From the NCBI RefSeq assembly GCF_001317355.1, contig NZ_LKET01000035.1, forward strand, positions 62,001-126,000: a stretch of 64,000 bases of DNA. The letters run 5' to 3'. Under the pieces are notes generated by a model, which saw only the letters and a program-made list of their open reading frames with translations, made no database searches and was not told the origin of the DNA. This document shows positions 51,320 through 63,489 of the stretch, piece after piece (position 1 is the stretch's first letter; each line of letters starts with the position of its first letter). The stretch is from Oxobacter pfennigii (lineage in GTDB: Bacteria > Bacillota > Clostridia > Clostridiales > Oxobacteraceae). The position numbers were made by a program, and so were the translations under genes.

Positions 51320-53936
51320 ATCTTGCTCCCACGCCGGAGGATAAAACTTTTTTGTTATCCAGCCATACATCTTCATGTAAAGGCTTGTTAAAGCTCATAA
51401 ACCCTGCAATCTTAAAGCCATGTTTATATGCTAAGCTTCTCATAGTTAACATGGTATCCAAGGTTATGCCCGATGCCCCGAGACTGTAATTTTCGTAACG
51501 GTGCTCCAATGCCAGCATCATGGTTTCAGACATGCAGGCATAAGCCAAACCCTTCTCAAAGCCAAAATCCCACCCTAAGGAAGGCCTTCCCGGCACTTCA
51601 ATGATTCCGCCGTCAATTACAACAACATCAGGGCGCAGTCTTGCCATATCTTCGCTGACATTTGAAGGCCTTGACATGTCGCATACAATTGCCCGTTCCT
51701 TTAAATTGCCTGGGGTAATAAGCCTCTCGGTACTGCTGGTGGCACTTATGACAACATCGGCATTGAGCATTTTATCGATATCAGCCGTAATTACAACAGG
51801 TGAGGCAGCCTTGCTGTTCATTTTGGCAAAGCCTATGAATTCCTCGGCGGAAGCCGTATGAGGAGGAAAATTCGCATATGATAAAAGCTTATGCCCTATG
51901 CTGCCTTCAGGAAATTTATTACCCTTATAAATTAGTGAGGATAAATACCTGTAAATTTCAGCTGCCACAATGTACAGCCTGTCAAAGCTGGATTTTTTAT
52001 TTGTGGAATTTCCTATTAATATAATATTTGAAATACTCTCGGATAAAAGCAGTGAAACTCCCCGGCCGATTGAGCCTGCAGCACCTATTATGGCAGCGGT
52101 TGATGATTCTTCTTTTCTCCCCAGGCGCTCCAATGCACATCTTGCAGTTTCGGCTGCACAAACGGCGGTATAGCTGTTGCCTGTCGTTAAGGGTATGCCT
52201 TCATCCTTTATGTATAATCCGCCCCCCGATACAACGGAGGTATATGCTCCCAAACCGACTATCTGTGCTCCGCTTTCCTTTGCAATAGCCAGTGCCTTTT
52301 TTATCTCATCCAATGCAAGCTTTTTTGGCATGGTCATAAGCTGTTCTGCCGTTTTGGGTATCACTATAAATTCACCATAAGCCTTTTTGCCCTTTGCAGA
52401 TACTACTCTTGTTTTTGAAATTACAAAGGGTTCCACCAGATCGTTCCAGGTATCAGCCAGTTTTTTAAGCTGAAGGGGGTTGAATACGGACAGGCTTTTG
52501 TCAAATTCAGTATAGTTTTTTAAATCAATGGGGTGAACCAAAAAAGCAAACCGGCCTTCGCTTTCATCCACAGGATACGGTACTTCCTCTCTTATCTGAA
52601 GCGGTGGCTTGAAATTCTTCAAAAATTTTGTACCCGTAAGATAGGTTAAAAACCTTCCGGTGTTTTTTGACTGAAGAACTTTAAGCATGCGCTCTATACC
52701 GTTTAAGGCACTAACGCACTGCCTTTGGGTTATATTGAGAGGAGGCTCTATACGGATTACCATGTTTCCGTTTAAGGTAGGCGCCACCCTTATCCTCTCA
52801 TTATTTAAAAGGTAACTTGAAATTACAGGTGTCAAAAGCTCCTGCTCTGCCATTATTCCAAGGAGGCTGCCGGGGAAAATATCCTTATCGGTATTGAATT
52901 CCATGCCCAGCATAAGCCCTCTTCCTCTTACCGATTTTATTATTTCCGGATATTTATTTTGGAGATTTATAAGGCCTTCTTTCAATAAGCTTCCGCATGC
53001 CCTTGCGTTTTTAATGATATTTTTGTTATCAGCCTCTAAAAGCTCAATTACCTTTATTCCCACCCTGCAGGCAAGGGAGTTTGCTGCAAAAGTGGAAGAG
53101 TGCTTCATTGCAAATTTTTCATTATATACTTCTTCTGTTGATATGCAGGCTCCTATGGGAATTATACCCCCGCCCAAAGCTTTGGACAGCAATAATACAT
53201 CTGGAAAAACATCATATATTTCAGAGGCAAACATTGCTCCTGTCCTTCCAAGTCCGGTCTGTATCTCATCAACAATTAAAAAAACTCCGTATTTACCGCA
53301 TAATTCCTTTGCCCATTTAAGGTAGCATTCCGGAGGCTCCACAATACCGCCCTCACCCTGAATGGGCTCAATGATAAAGGCTGAATAATATTTAGGATTG
53401 TTTTTTAAGGCCTTTTCCAGGGAGTTTAAATCTCCATATTCAACAAAGTGAAAGCCTTCAGCGGGGGCTCCGAAGCCTGACTGATATGAGTCCTTGCCCG
53501 TTGCCGAAAGGGCGCCTAAGGTCTTGCCGTGAAAGCTGTTGCATGCTGCTAAGATACCCATTCTGCCGGTTTTCGCACGGCATAATTTTATTGCAGCTTC
53601 CACCGTTTCGGCACCGCTGTTGGTAAATGTAACGTATCTTAAACCTTGAGGGGCTATTTCAATCAGTTTTTCAGCCAAATCTCCTGCGGCATTGAGGGCG
53701 GAGGGTTGAATTAAGCTGGGCTCGCCCGAGGTAAAATAATCATCAATGCATTTTTTAATTTCAGGGTGATTATAGCCAAAGGGTAGAGCACCGTAGGATG
53801 CAATACAGTCTAAATACCTTATGCCATCGCAGTCAAATAAATAGCTGCCTTCCCCTCTTACATAGCTTTTATCTATTTTTAGCTTTTCCAACATGCTGCC
53901 AAGGTATGGGTTTACATATTCTGAAAATTTATGCAT
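51318..53936 (-). CDS. Class III aminotransferase fused to acyl-ACP-reductase-like module
   Basis: 872-residue two-domain enzyme. Residues about 1-430 are a PLP class III transaminase: GAET region NSGAETVEAA (106-115), DEIQTGLGR with the ring-contacting Asp at 223, and the Schiff-base Lys at 252 (LLSKALGGG). Residues about 480-860 resemble cyanobacterial acyl-ACP reductase: GAQIVGLGAYTSVVSGGG, TTGNSYTA, the NADPH motif GAAGSIGRG, VIDGGIIEVPG, and the region ACMSETMMLALEH. That region aligns the catalytic Cys (about 801) of the cyanobacterial enzyme. Predicted action is acyl thioester to aldehyde to primary amine. The order is opposite to PigE-type fusions. The ATG follows AAGGAGG. Substrate unknown. 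Confidence 0.82.
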   Translation of the reverse strand: MHKFSEYVNPYLGSMLEKLKIDKSYVRGEGSYLFDCDGIRYLDCIASYGALPFGYNHPEIKKCIDDYFTSGEPSLIQPSALNAAGDLAEKLIEIAPQGLRYVTFTNSGAETVEAAIKLCRAKTGRMGILAACNSFHGKTLGALSATGKDSYQSGFGAPAEGFHFVEYGDLNSLEKALKNNPKYYSAFIIEPIQGEGGIVEPPECYLKWAKELCGKYGVFLIVDEIQTGLGRTGAMFASEIYDVFPDVLLLSKALGGGIIPIGACISTEEVYNEKFAMKHSSTFAANSLACRVGIKVIELLEADNKNIIKNARACGSLLKEGLINLQNKYPEIIKSVRGRGLMLGMEFNTDKDIFPGSLLGIMAEQELLTPVISSYLLNNERIRVAPTLNGNMVIRIEPPLNITQRQCVSALNGIERMLKVLQSKNTGRFLTYLTGTKFLKNFKPPLQIREEVPYPVDESEGRFAFLVHPIDLKNYTEFDKSLSVFNPLQLKKLADTWNDLVEPFVISKTRVVSAKGKKAYGEFIVIPKTAEQLMTMPKKLALDEIKKALAIAKESGAQIVGLGAYTSVVSGGGLYIKDEGIPLTTGNSYTAVCAAETARCALERLGRKEESSTAAIIGAAGSIGRGVSLLLSESISNIILIGNSTNKKSSFDRLYIVAAEIYRYLSSLIYKGNKFPEGSIGHKLLSYANFPPHTASAEEFIGFAKMNSKAASPVVITADIDKMLNADVVISATSSTERLITPGNLKERAIVCDMSRPSNVSEDMARLRPDVVVIDGGIIEVPGRPSLGWDFGFEKGLAYACMSETMMLALEHRYENYSLGASGITLDTMLTMRSLAYKHGFKIAGFMSFNKPLHEDVWLDNKKVLSSGVGAR

Positions 53937-54031
53937 GGGAACCTCCTTTTAACTCCATTTAAAAACAATTAGCTGTTATTATCCCCATAATTGACATTTA
54001 TTATTAAGCTTTATCAATGGACAATAAAAAA

Positions 54032-54057
54032 ACCGCCTGGAATATTTTCCACACGGT
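54032..54057 (-). terminator. Terminator of the small membrane-anchored ORF
   Basis: Nested arms ACCG/CGGT and TGGAA/TTCCA. On the minus strand it is followed by T7. It lies about 30 bp after the stop of the 54086-54268 gene. Confidence 0.75.
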
Positions 54058-54085
54058 AAAGCTGCCATATATCTTTATGGATTAA

Positions 54086-54268
54086 TCAACGTGCCTGGTC
54101 CTTGTAATTCTTAAGATAAATAACATTATTTTTGCTGCGTTTGGATTTGATTTTATCCTTATCTTTATCCTCATTTTCCTTCAGATACTGCTCGAGGGTT
54201 TTGGGCTTGATAATAAATAATTGAACGATAACCATAACTGCTACTATGATCAGGTAAACAATAAACAT
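54086..54268 (-). CDS. Small single-helix membrane protein
   Basis: About 60 residues. An N-terminal membrane helix (MFIVYLIIVAVMVIVQLFII) is followed by a charged cytoplasmic tail rich in Lys/Asp/Glu (YLKENEDKDKDKIKSKRSK). The two ATGs at 54271 and 54268 share the AAGGAAGGGG site; either may be used. It is between the fusion gene and groEL, with its own terminator. No family was recognised. Confidence 0.6.
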   Translation of the reverse strand: MFIVYLIIVAVMVIVQLFIIKPKTLEQYLKENEDKDKDKIKSKRSKNNVIYLKNYKDQAR

Positions 54269-54515
54269 CATTGATATTCCCCTTCCTTTTAAGAGGCATA
54301 TGTATGTGAATATTCCCTGAGTGAACGCTATGGTTACGATTTGCCGTGAAAATCCTTAAGATGTGTTAATCAAGAGTAAGAATATATATATTGCAACAGA
54401 TGTTGGGACATATGGAATATCTGCTATTTCAAGTATATCACAAAAATTCTGCCATGTGGAAATAATATGGAATAATAATTTCTTTATTTTTTAAAATTAT
54501 CGCTATTAAAGAATG

Positions 54516-54544
54516 TTGACAATAAAAGTAAAATTATCTAAAAT
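54516..54544 (+). promoter_or_regulatory. groEL promoter
   Basis: TTGACA (54516-54521) and TAAAAT (54539-54544) are separated by 17 bp, immediately upstream of CIRCE. Confidence 0.85.
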
Positions 54545-54552
54545 TTATATTG

Positions 54553-54579
54553 TTAGCACTCATCATTAAAGAGTGCTAA
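54553..54579 (+). promoter_or_regulatory. CIRCE operator (HrcA site)
   Basis: TTAGCACTC-N9-GAGTGCTAA is a perfect CIRCE element between the promoter and groEL. HrcA repression and heat induction follow from family knowledge. Confidence 0.95.
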
Positions 54580-54629
54580 AGAATCTAAATTTCGTATTTA
54601 ATAATTTAATTATAATTCACTTACATTAA

Positions 54630-57340
<2,711 letters not shown>

Positions 57341-57498
57341 AGACAATTCTCCAATTAAATCCAATATTATTAAGTTTATGTATATCAGAATAACACTGTA
57401 TTTGAGTATTTACAATAACATTACCTCTTAAACTGATATGGTTTTCAGGATGTCCTGATTATGTAAAAAAGCCAAACAATTGTTAACCGTCCCGCAGC

Positions 57499-57527
57499 TT
57501 GACATTGGCGGCGGAAAAACCTATAAT
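57499..57527 (+). promoter_or_regulatory. Promoter of the DUF815 gene
   Basis: Perfect TTGACA (57499-57504) and TATAAT (57522-57527) with a 17-bp spacer. It occupies the region that a longer reading of the DUF815 frame would translate, which argues for the start at 57574. Confidence 0.88.
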
Positions 57528-57573
57528 TGAAATATTTACAGTTGATTGGAATACATACAGAGGTGAAAAAAAT

Positions 57574-58932
57574 ATGGATAATGCAGTTTCACAGGAACAA
57601 AACCCTATAAATTACGGATTATATTTTGAATCATTGTCTGTCTACAGAGATCTGTTTGAAGACAGCACCTTAGGCAGGCTTTATGAGCTTGTAAGCTGCT
57701 TTCTGACTGTGGATAACGGTGAAATACGCAGCTTTATAAACTACTATAACGATTTTTATTTTGAATTGATTTCTCAGCCCAGGACTTCACTTAAGGATTA
57801 TATAATCGAAAATATTCTCTTTGACGACAATGCGTTTGCTAAGTTGAGTTCAAAGGGCGTGGAAATAGAAGAAGGCTTGAAGAGAGCGGTATTGAATGAT
57901 CTGGACTGCCTTTTGAGCATTTCGAATTTATCCTCCCAAGCCTTAAAAAGGGATGCAAAGAAATATCTTTGTGCATCCTCCTTTGAAGAAAGCTTGATAG
58001 ACAGGCTTCCTGAATGGCAGGCGGTCAGCACCATAAAGGAAAGAAATGAAGAGTCAAATACAAAGAAGACAGTAAATATACTTAAGGCATCGGAAAAATG
58101 GAGTGATAACTTCAAGGACTTATATGATTTTTATAATAAAAACGGCACCGGTATGTTTGCAAAATACAAAGCCTTTGTTTGGGAAAGAGGAATTGAGGGC
58201 TACTATCTTAAGGGGATCGACAACTCAGACCCTGTAAGGCTTGAAAATCTTATTGATTATACCGCCGAACGCCAGGTGGTTATCGACAACACCCTTCAGT
58301 TTTTAAAAGGTTATCCTGCCAACAACGTCCTTTTATACGGAGACCGGGGTACGGGCAAATCTACGGCTGTAAAAGCCATTTTAAACGAATACCATACCCA
58401 GGGCTTGAGGATGGTGGAGGTTCCAAAGAACAATCTCATGGATTTTCCTTTAATTATCCGCCAGCTTAAAGACAGGCCTCAGAAGTTCATAGTATTTGTT
58501 GATGACCTGGCTTTTGAAGACAGTGAAGAGAGCTTTACTTCTCTAAAAGCGGTTTTGGAAGGGGGCTTGGAGAGCAGGCCTAAAAATGTGTTGATATATG
58601 CCACCTCCAACCGCCGCCATCTCATAAAGGAAAAATTCAGCGACAGAGCAGGGCTGCATTCCGGTAACCGCGATGACGAGGTGAATTCAGTCGATACAAT
58701 GCAGGAAAAGCTGTCCTTAGCCGATAGGTTTGGAATAACCGTAGTATTTACTTCGCCAAATCAGGATTCCTACTTTAAAATAGTAGAAGGGCTTGCTTCC
58801 CAGAGGGGGATTGTGATGGATAAAGAAGAGCTTTTAAAGGAAGCAAAAAAATGGGAGATATGGTATAACGGACGGTCACCCAGAACGGCCCGCCAATTTG
58901 TAGACTGGCTGGAAGGCCATGTTGGAAAATAA
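57574..58932 (+). CDS. DUF815-family AAA+ ATPase
   Basis: About 452 residues. The N-terminal half is helical with no recognised motif. The C-terminal half is an AAA ATPase of the DUF815 group: Walker A LLYGDRGTGKSTAVKA, Walker B FIVFVDDLAFED, LKAVLEGGLESRPKNVLIYATSNRRHL, and a final arginine region. Function in the family is unknown. The ATG at 57574 follows AGAGGTGA. It is monocistronic; thrC starts 118 bp later with its own leader. Confidence 0.83.
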   Translation: MDNAVSQEQNPINYGLYFESLSVYRDLFEDSTLGRLYELVSCFLTVDNGEIRSFINYYNDFYFELISQPRTSLKDYIIENILFDDNAFAKLSSKGVEIEEGLKRAVLNDLDCLLSISNLSSQALKRDAKKYLCASSFEESLIDRLPEWQAVSTIKERNEESNTKKTVNILKASEKWSDNFKDLYDFYNKNGTGMFAKYKAFVWERGIEGYYLKGIDNSDPVRLENLIDYTAERQVVIDNTLQFLKGYPANNVLLYGDRGTGKSTAVKAILNEYHTQGLRMVEVPKNNLMDFPLIIRQLKDRPQKFIVFVDDLAFEDSEESFTSLKAVLEGGLESRPKNVLIYATSNRRHLIKEKFSDRAGLHSGNRDDEVNSVDTMQEKLSLADRFGITVVFTSPNQDSYFKIVEGLASQRGIVMDKEELLKEAKKWEIWYNGRSPRTARQFVDWLEGHVGK

Positions 58933-59050
58933 TGAAAAATTATCTGACATGAAGGCCGTAAAGCACATTTCATGCTATAATGATTTAAAATGGCGCAGCC
59001 GAAATAATTAATAAATATATAACAATGTAAACATAAAAGGATGTGGAAAA

Positions 59051-60541
59051 GTGGAGCAAGTATTTTATAACAGCACTCGCGGCAGTATAAAAAACATATC
59101 TTCATCCCAGGCCATAATAAAGGGAATAGCCGAGGACGGCGGACTGCTCGTACCTGAAAAATTCCCCTATGTTAAAGATATGCTTGTAAAGATGAAGAAG
59201 ATGGATTACAAGGAGCTGGCTTATTTTATAATGAGCAGATACTTAACCGACTTTGAGGAAAGCGAACTCAAAGCATGCATAAAGGGTGCATATGGGAGCA
59301 AGTTTGACTCACAGGATGTGGCCCCCGTTAAAAAAGTCGGGGAAACATATTTTTTAGAGCTTTTTCACGGGCCTACATTGGCCTTCAAGGATATGGCATT
59401 GTCAATACTTCCCTATCTTTTAAAAACAGCTGTCAAAAAGCAGAACATAAACAAGGAAGTAGTGATTTTAACTGCCACATCGGGAGACACGGGCAAAGCC
59501 GCATTGGAAGGTTTCAGTGATGTTGAAGGTACAAGCATTATAGTATTCTTTCCCGAGGATGGGGTCAGCGAGATACAAAAGCGCCAGATGACTGCACATA
59601 AGGGTAAAAACACTCATGTGGTCGGGGTTTTAGGCAATTTTGACGATACCCAGAACGGCGTTAAGGAGATTTTTACCGACAATGAATACTCTGAGCTTTT
59701 AGATAAAAAGGGATACATGTTTTCTTCTGCAAATTCAATTAATATAGGAAGGCTTATCCCACAGGTTGTGTATTATTTTCATGCTTATCTTAATATCTTA
59801 AGTGAAGACGAAATAGCTAAAGACGAGAAAGTCAATTTTGTGGTACCTACAGGCAATTTCGGAAACATACTGGCAGCTTATTATGCAAAAGAAATGGGAC
59901 TTCCCATAAACAAGCTCATATGTGCATCCAATGATAACAAGGTATTGTATGATTTCATGGGCAGCGGACGATATGACAGGACCAGGCAGTTCTTCACCAC
60001 CATATCGCCTTCTATGGATATACTGATATCAAGCAATTTGGAAAGGCTGCTATTTGAAATAAGCGGCAAGGATTCGGAAAAAATAAAAGAACTTATGGCG
60101 CTTTTAAAGGATAAGGGCGTTTATGATATAACTTCTGAAATGAAAGAAAAGCTGTATGATTTTTACGGCGGTTATGCAAAGGAAGAAGAGACGAAGAACA
60201 CCATAAGGAAAATATTCAAGACAAAAGGCTATTTAATGGACACCCATACGGCCGTTGCATATAATGTCTATGAGAAATATCTTGAAGAAACAAAGGATGA
60301 TACAAAAACAGTTATAGTATCCACTGCCAGCCCTTACAAATTTACGTCGTCGGTTATGACTTCCATAGATGAAAAATATGCCCAATTTAGCGACTTCAAG
60401 CTGATGGATGAAATGAGCAAGTTAAGCGGCCTTGATATACCGCAGCCCATAAAGGATATCGAAACAAGACCGGTTATCCATAAAACCACCTGTCCAAGGG
60501 ATAAAATGAAAGATGTAGTTTCTGATATTTTAAATATATAA
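59051..60541 (+). CDS. thrC: Threonine synthase
   Basis: PLP enzyme converting O-phosphohomoserine to threonine. 496 residues. The start MEQVFYNSTRGS with FHGPTLAFKDMALS (PLP-lysine region), TATSGDTGKAALEG and VPTGNFGNILAAYYAKEMGLP is typical of the long bacterial/fungal class of ThrC. The GTG start follows AAGGATGTGG. The downstream lysC and hom complete the aspartate-to-threonine branch; thrB is not visible. Confidence 0.95.
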   Translation: MEQVFYNSTRGSIKNISSSQAIIKGIAEDGGLLVPEKFPYVKDMLVKMKKMDYKELAYFIMSRYLTDFEESELKACIKGAYGSKFDSQDVAPVKKVGETYFLELFHGPTLAFKDMALSILPYLLKTAVKKQNINKEVVILTATSGDTGKAALEGFSDVEGTSIIVFFPEDGVSEIQKRQMTAHKGKNTHVVGVLGNFDDTQNGVKEIFTDNEYSELLDKKGYMFSSANSINIGRLIPQVVYYFHAYLNILSEDEIAKDEKVNFVVPTGNFGNILAAYYAKEMGLPINKLICASNDNKVLYDFMGSGRYDRTRQFFTTISPSMDILISSNLERLLFEISGKDSEKIKELMALLKDKGVYDITSEMKEKLYDFYGGYAKEEETKNTIRKIFKTKGYLMDTHTAVAYNVYEKYLEETKDDTKTVIVSTASPYKFTSSVMTSIDEKYAQFSDFKLMDEMSKLSGLDIPQPIKDIETRPVIHKTTCPRDKMKDVVSDILNI

Positions 60542-60563
60542 GCATATGAAAAGAAATTATTTA

Positions 60564-60605
60564 TTTTAATAAAATAGGAAAGTTCTCTTTTCTATTTTAT
60601 TAAAA
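60564..60605 (+). terminator. AT-rich terminator after thrC
   Basis: TTTTAATAAAATAGGAAAG pairs with CTTTTCTATTTTATTAAAA (one mismatch) around a 4-nt loop. It separates thrC from the lysC leader. Confidence 0.65.
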
Positions 60606-60606
60606 A

Positions 60607-60735
60607 CGAGGATTGAAAAGGACGGGACGCCCTTGCCGTCAGGGGGGTGTTCTGTAAGAATGCTAAGGCATTTTTACGCCGAAGGGGGACATAGGTCCCC
60701 TAGAGGAAGTTGTGCAGTAACTTTATTATATTATT
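60607..60735 (+). ncRNA. Structured leader of lysC (unassigned cis-regulatory RNA candidate)
   Basis: GC-rich stretch in an AT-rich intergenic gap. Three stems are visible: GACGG/CCGTC (60621-60640), GTAAGAATGC/GCATTTTTAC (60654-60677) and GGGGAC/GTCCCC (60685-60700). The single-stranded GCCGAAG lies between the last two. The GCCGAAG sequence also occurs in lysine riboswitches, but the other hallmarks (loop AAGAGTA-type, P1 closing pairs) are not found. The gene's ribosome site GGGGG at 60746 could pair with CCCC at 60697. Confidence 0.45.
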
Positions 60736-60759
60736 TATTATTTTCGGGGGTTTATTTGC

Positions 60760-62079
60760 ATGAGCAATATTATTGTAGCAAAATTTGGAGGTAGTTCCCT
60801 GGCTGACTCCGGCCAATTTCAAAAGGTGAAAGCAATTATAAGGGCTGATGAAAGAAGAAGATTCGTGGTTCCGTCGGCACCGGGGAAAAGAAATAAAGAA
60901 GATGAAAAAATCACCGACCTTTTATACAAATGTCATGATTATGTTAAGAACAATGAGCCTATTGACGGTGTATTCGATATTATAGCCGAAAGGTATATGG
61001 GAATAGTAAAGGAATTACCCATTAATTTTGATATTAAAGCACATCTGGATATAGTAAGGAAGCGAATTTCAGAGGGAGCTTCGGCGGATTATACCGCCAG
61101 CCGCGGAGAATATTTAAACGGCCTTATATTGGCAAGCTATCTGGGATTTGATTTTGTGGATGCTAAAGACGTGATTTTCTTTAATGAAGACGGACAATTG
61201 GATTCTGAAAAGACCCAGGAGGTCATGAGTGCCGAATTATCTAAGGTAAAAAATGCGGTAATTCCCGGGTTTTACGGGTCACTGCCTAATGGTGAGATAA
61301 AGACATTCTCAAGAGGAGGTTCGGATATTACGGGAGCCATCGTCGCCCGCGGCATAGGTGCGGATTTATATGAAAACTGGACAGATGTATCGGGATTTTT
61401 AATGGCTGACCCCAGAATAGTGGATGAGCCTAAAATAATAGAGAAAATAACATATAAGGAATTAAGAGAGCTTGCCTACATGGGCGCTACTGTTCTTCAC
61501 GAGGATTCGGTATTTCCCGTAAGACAGGCTAAAATACCTATAAACATAAGAAATACAAATTCACCGGCAGATGCCGGCACCCTCATTGTAAGCGAAATAG
61601 AAAAGGGAGACAATAAAGGGGCTATAACCGGGGTGGCAGGAAAGAAAAACTTCACGGTTATAACCATAGAGAAGAATCTCATGAATTCGGAAATAGGCTT
61701 TGGCCGAAAGCTTTTGGAGATTTTTGAGAAATATAATGTATCCTTTGAACACATGCCGTCAGGAATCGATACATTATGTGTAATAGCCGCCGACGGTCAA
61801 TTAAACGGAAATTTAAAGTGCATATTGGACGAAATAAACTGTGTCTGTAAGCCGGATAACGTATATGTGCAAAGAGATCTTGCCTTAATCGCGACTGTTG
61901 GCAGGGGCATGGCAAGCGTAAGAGGAACCGCGGCAAAGTTATGTACGGCTCTTGCCGAGGACGATATAAACATAAGGATGATAGATCAGGGATCCAGTGA
62001 AATGAACATCATAATCGGGGTGGAATCCTGTGATTTTGAAAAATCAATACGTGCAATTTATAATAAATTTGTAAAATAA
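60760..62079 (+). CDS. lysC: Aspartate kinase
   Basis: First enzyme of the aspartate family, phosphorylating L-aspartate. 439 residues. The kinase core has VAKFGGSSLADSGQFQKV, SRGGSDITGAIVA and AHHEDSV-like LHEDSVFPV. The C-terminus carries two ACT domains (NLMNSEIGFGRKLLEIFEKY; LIATVGRGMASVRG), so allosteric control by an end product is expected. It is likely co-transcribed with hom, 46 bp away. The leader at 60607 may control it. Whether the feedback amino acid is threonine or lysine is not readable. Confidence 0.94.
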   Translation: MSNIIVAKFGGSSLADSGQFQKVKAIIRADERRRFVVPSAPGKRNKEDEKITDLLYKCHDYVKNNEPIDGVFDIIAERYMGIVKELPINFDIKAHLDIVRKRISEGASADYTASRGEYLNGLILASYLGFDFVDAKDVIFFNEDGQLDSEKTQEVMSAELSKVKNAVIPGFYGSLPNGEIKTFSRGGSDITGAIVARGIGADLYENWTDVSGFLMADPRIVDEPKIIEKITYKELRELAYMGATVLHEDSVFPVRQAKIPINIRNTNSPADAGTLIVSEIEKGDNKGAITGVAGKKNFTVITIEKNLMNSEIGFGRKLLEIFEKYNVSFEHMPSGIDTLCVIAADGQLNGNLKCILDEINCVCKPDNVYVQRDLALIATVGRGMASVRGTAAKLCTALAEDDINIRMIDQGSSEMNIIIGVESCDFEKSIRAIYNKFVK

Positions 62080-62125
62080 ACTAAAAATATATAAATAACG
62101 TATTAAGTTGTGAGGTGATAGACTA

Positions 62126-63418
62126 ATGAATAATGTTAAAATTGCAATCTTAGGGTTAGGCAATATAGGTCAAGGGGTATGGAAGATTCTCAACACCAAT
62201 AGCGAAGAAATACTAAAACGTTCGGGGTATAAAATAGAGGTGGCAAAGATTCTCGTCCGGGACAAAAATAAGGCAAGAGCTGTAGACGTACCGGAAGGCC
62301 TTATAACCACAAACCCCGATGACATATTCAATGATGACAGCATAAGAATAGTTGTGGAGCTTATGGGTGGAGTGCATCCTGCCAAGGATTATATGATAAA
62401 AGCCATAAGAAACAAAAAACACGTTGTAACAGCTAATAAATTAGCCATTGCTACGGAAGGCGAGGAAATATTCAAGGCTGCCGATGAAGAAGGCGTAATG
62501 CTTTACTATGAAGCCAGCGTAGCAGGGGGAATACCTGTAATACACGGTATAAATGAGAGCCTTACGGCAAACAAAATCCAGCAGGTAATGGGCATCATAA
62601 ACGGAACGACAAATTATATACTTACAAAAATGGCACACGAAGGTATGGATTTTGATTCGGCTCTTTATGAAGCTCAGCAAAAGGGCTATGCCGAAGCTGA
62701 CCCTACATCGGATGTGGACGGATATGATGCAGTTTACAAGCTTGCCATACTTGCCAACTTGGCCTTCGGAACAAGGGTTGATGTAAACTCAATCTACAGA
62801 GAAGGCATCAGAAATATAAAACAGGTGGATATACAATATGCCAAGGAGTTTGGATACACCATAAAGCTTTTAGCAATAGTAAAAGAAATAGACGGAGCTT
62901 TAGAATTAAGGGTGCATCCTACCATGATTCCTTCAAGGCATCCCCTTGCAAATGTGAATGATTCCTTTAATGCCATATTCATAAAAGGAAATGCGGTAGG
63001 AGATCTTATGCTATATGGCAGAGGTGCGGGAGACCTGCCTACGGGAAGCGCTGTTGTAGGAGATATCATTTCCATATTGAGAAACAACATCGACCTTTCA
63101 AGCAGCAATGCAAGCCGCAACAATCACTGGTCCATGGATGTAAACAATATAGAGTATGCTCAGTCAGAATACTATATAAGGATTACTGTCAGGGATGTGC
63201 CGGGTGTACTGGGGAGGATATCCACCATATTCGGAGATAACAATGTCAGCCTTTCAACAGTTATCCAAAAAGGTAACAGCAAGGACTTTGTGCCCCTGGT
63301 TTTCATAACCCACAAAACTTCCGAAGGAGACATGAGAAAAGCCATAAAAGCCATTGAAGGTCTGCAAAGCGTATTGAGAATTGAAAATATAATCAGAGTG
63401 GAAAATTCCGCAATTTAA
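62126..63418 (+). CDS. hom: Homoserine dehydrogenase
   Basis: NAD(P)H-dependent reduction of aspartate semialdehyde to homoserine. 430 residues. The Rossmann start is IAILGLGNIGQGVWKIL. KKHVVTANKLAIAT, the catalytic region YYEASVAGGIPVIHGI, and GYAEADPTSDVDGYDAVYKL (metal-binding) are present. The C-terminal ACT domain begins at YYIRITVRDVPGVLGRIS, giving feedback control, usually by threonine. The ATG follows GTGAGGTGA. Confidence 0.95.
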   Translation: MNNVKIAILGLGNIGQGVWKILNTNSEEILKRSGYKIEVAKILVRDKNKARAVDVPEGLITTNPDDIFNDDSIRIVVELMGGVHPAKDYMIKAIRNKKHVVTANKLAIATEGEEIFKAADEEGVMLYYEASVAGGIPVIHGINESLTANKIQQVMGIINGTTNYILTKMAHEGMDFDSALYEAQQKGYAEADPTSDVDGYDAVYKLAILANLAFGTRVDVNSIYREGIRNIKQVDIQYAKEFGYTIKLLAIVKEIDGALELRVHPTMIPSRHPLANVNDSFNAIFIKGNAVGDLMLYGRGAGDLPTGSAVVGDIISILRNNIDLSSSNASRNNHWSMDVNNIEYAQSEYYIRITVRDVPGVLGRISTIFGDNNVSLSTVIQKGNSKDFVPLVFITHKTSEGDMRKAIKAIEGLQSVLRIENIIRVENSAI

Positions 63419-63427
63419 GTATGGTCG

Positions 63428-63480
63428 CCTTTCAATAATATGATGCATATACTAAAAACATAGCATTGTATTTTGAAAGG
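63428..63480 (+). repeat. Inverted repeat between hom and the LysM gene
   Basis: CCTTTCAAT near 63428 and GTATTTTGAAAGG near 63468 form a stem (with extra pairing ATGC/GCAT further in). The right arm contains the GAAAGG ribosome site of the LysM gene, so it may terminate hom and/or hide the next start. Confidence 0.5.
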
Positions 63481-63489
63481 TGTGTTTTT

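Noticed and set aside
57499-57573. N-terminal extension of the DUF815 frame
   Set aside because: The stretch is a perfect sigma-A promoter, so it is unlikely to be translated. The ATG at 57574 has a good ribosome site.
60607-60735. Calling the lysC leader a lysine riboswitch
   Set aside because: Only GCCGAAG and one hairpin resemble it; the five-stem core and loop motifs are not found. Left as unassigned.
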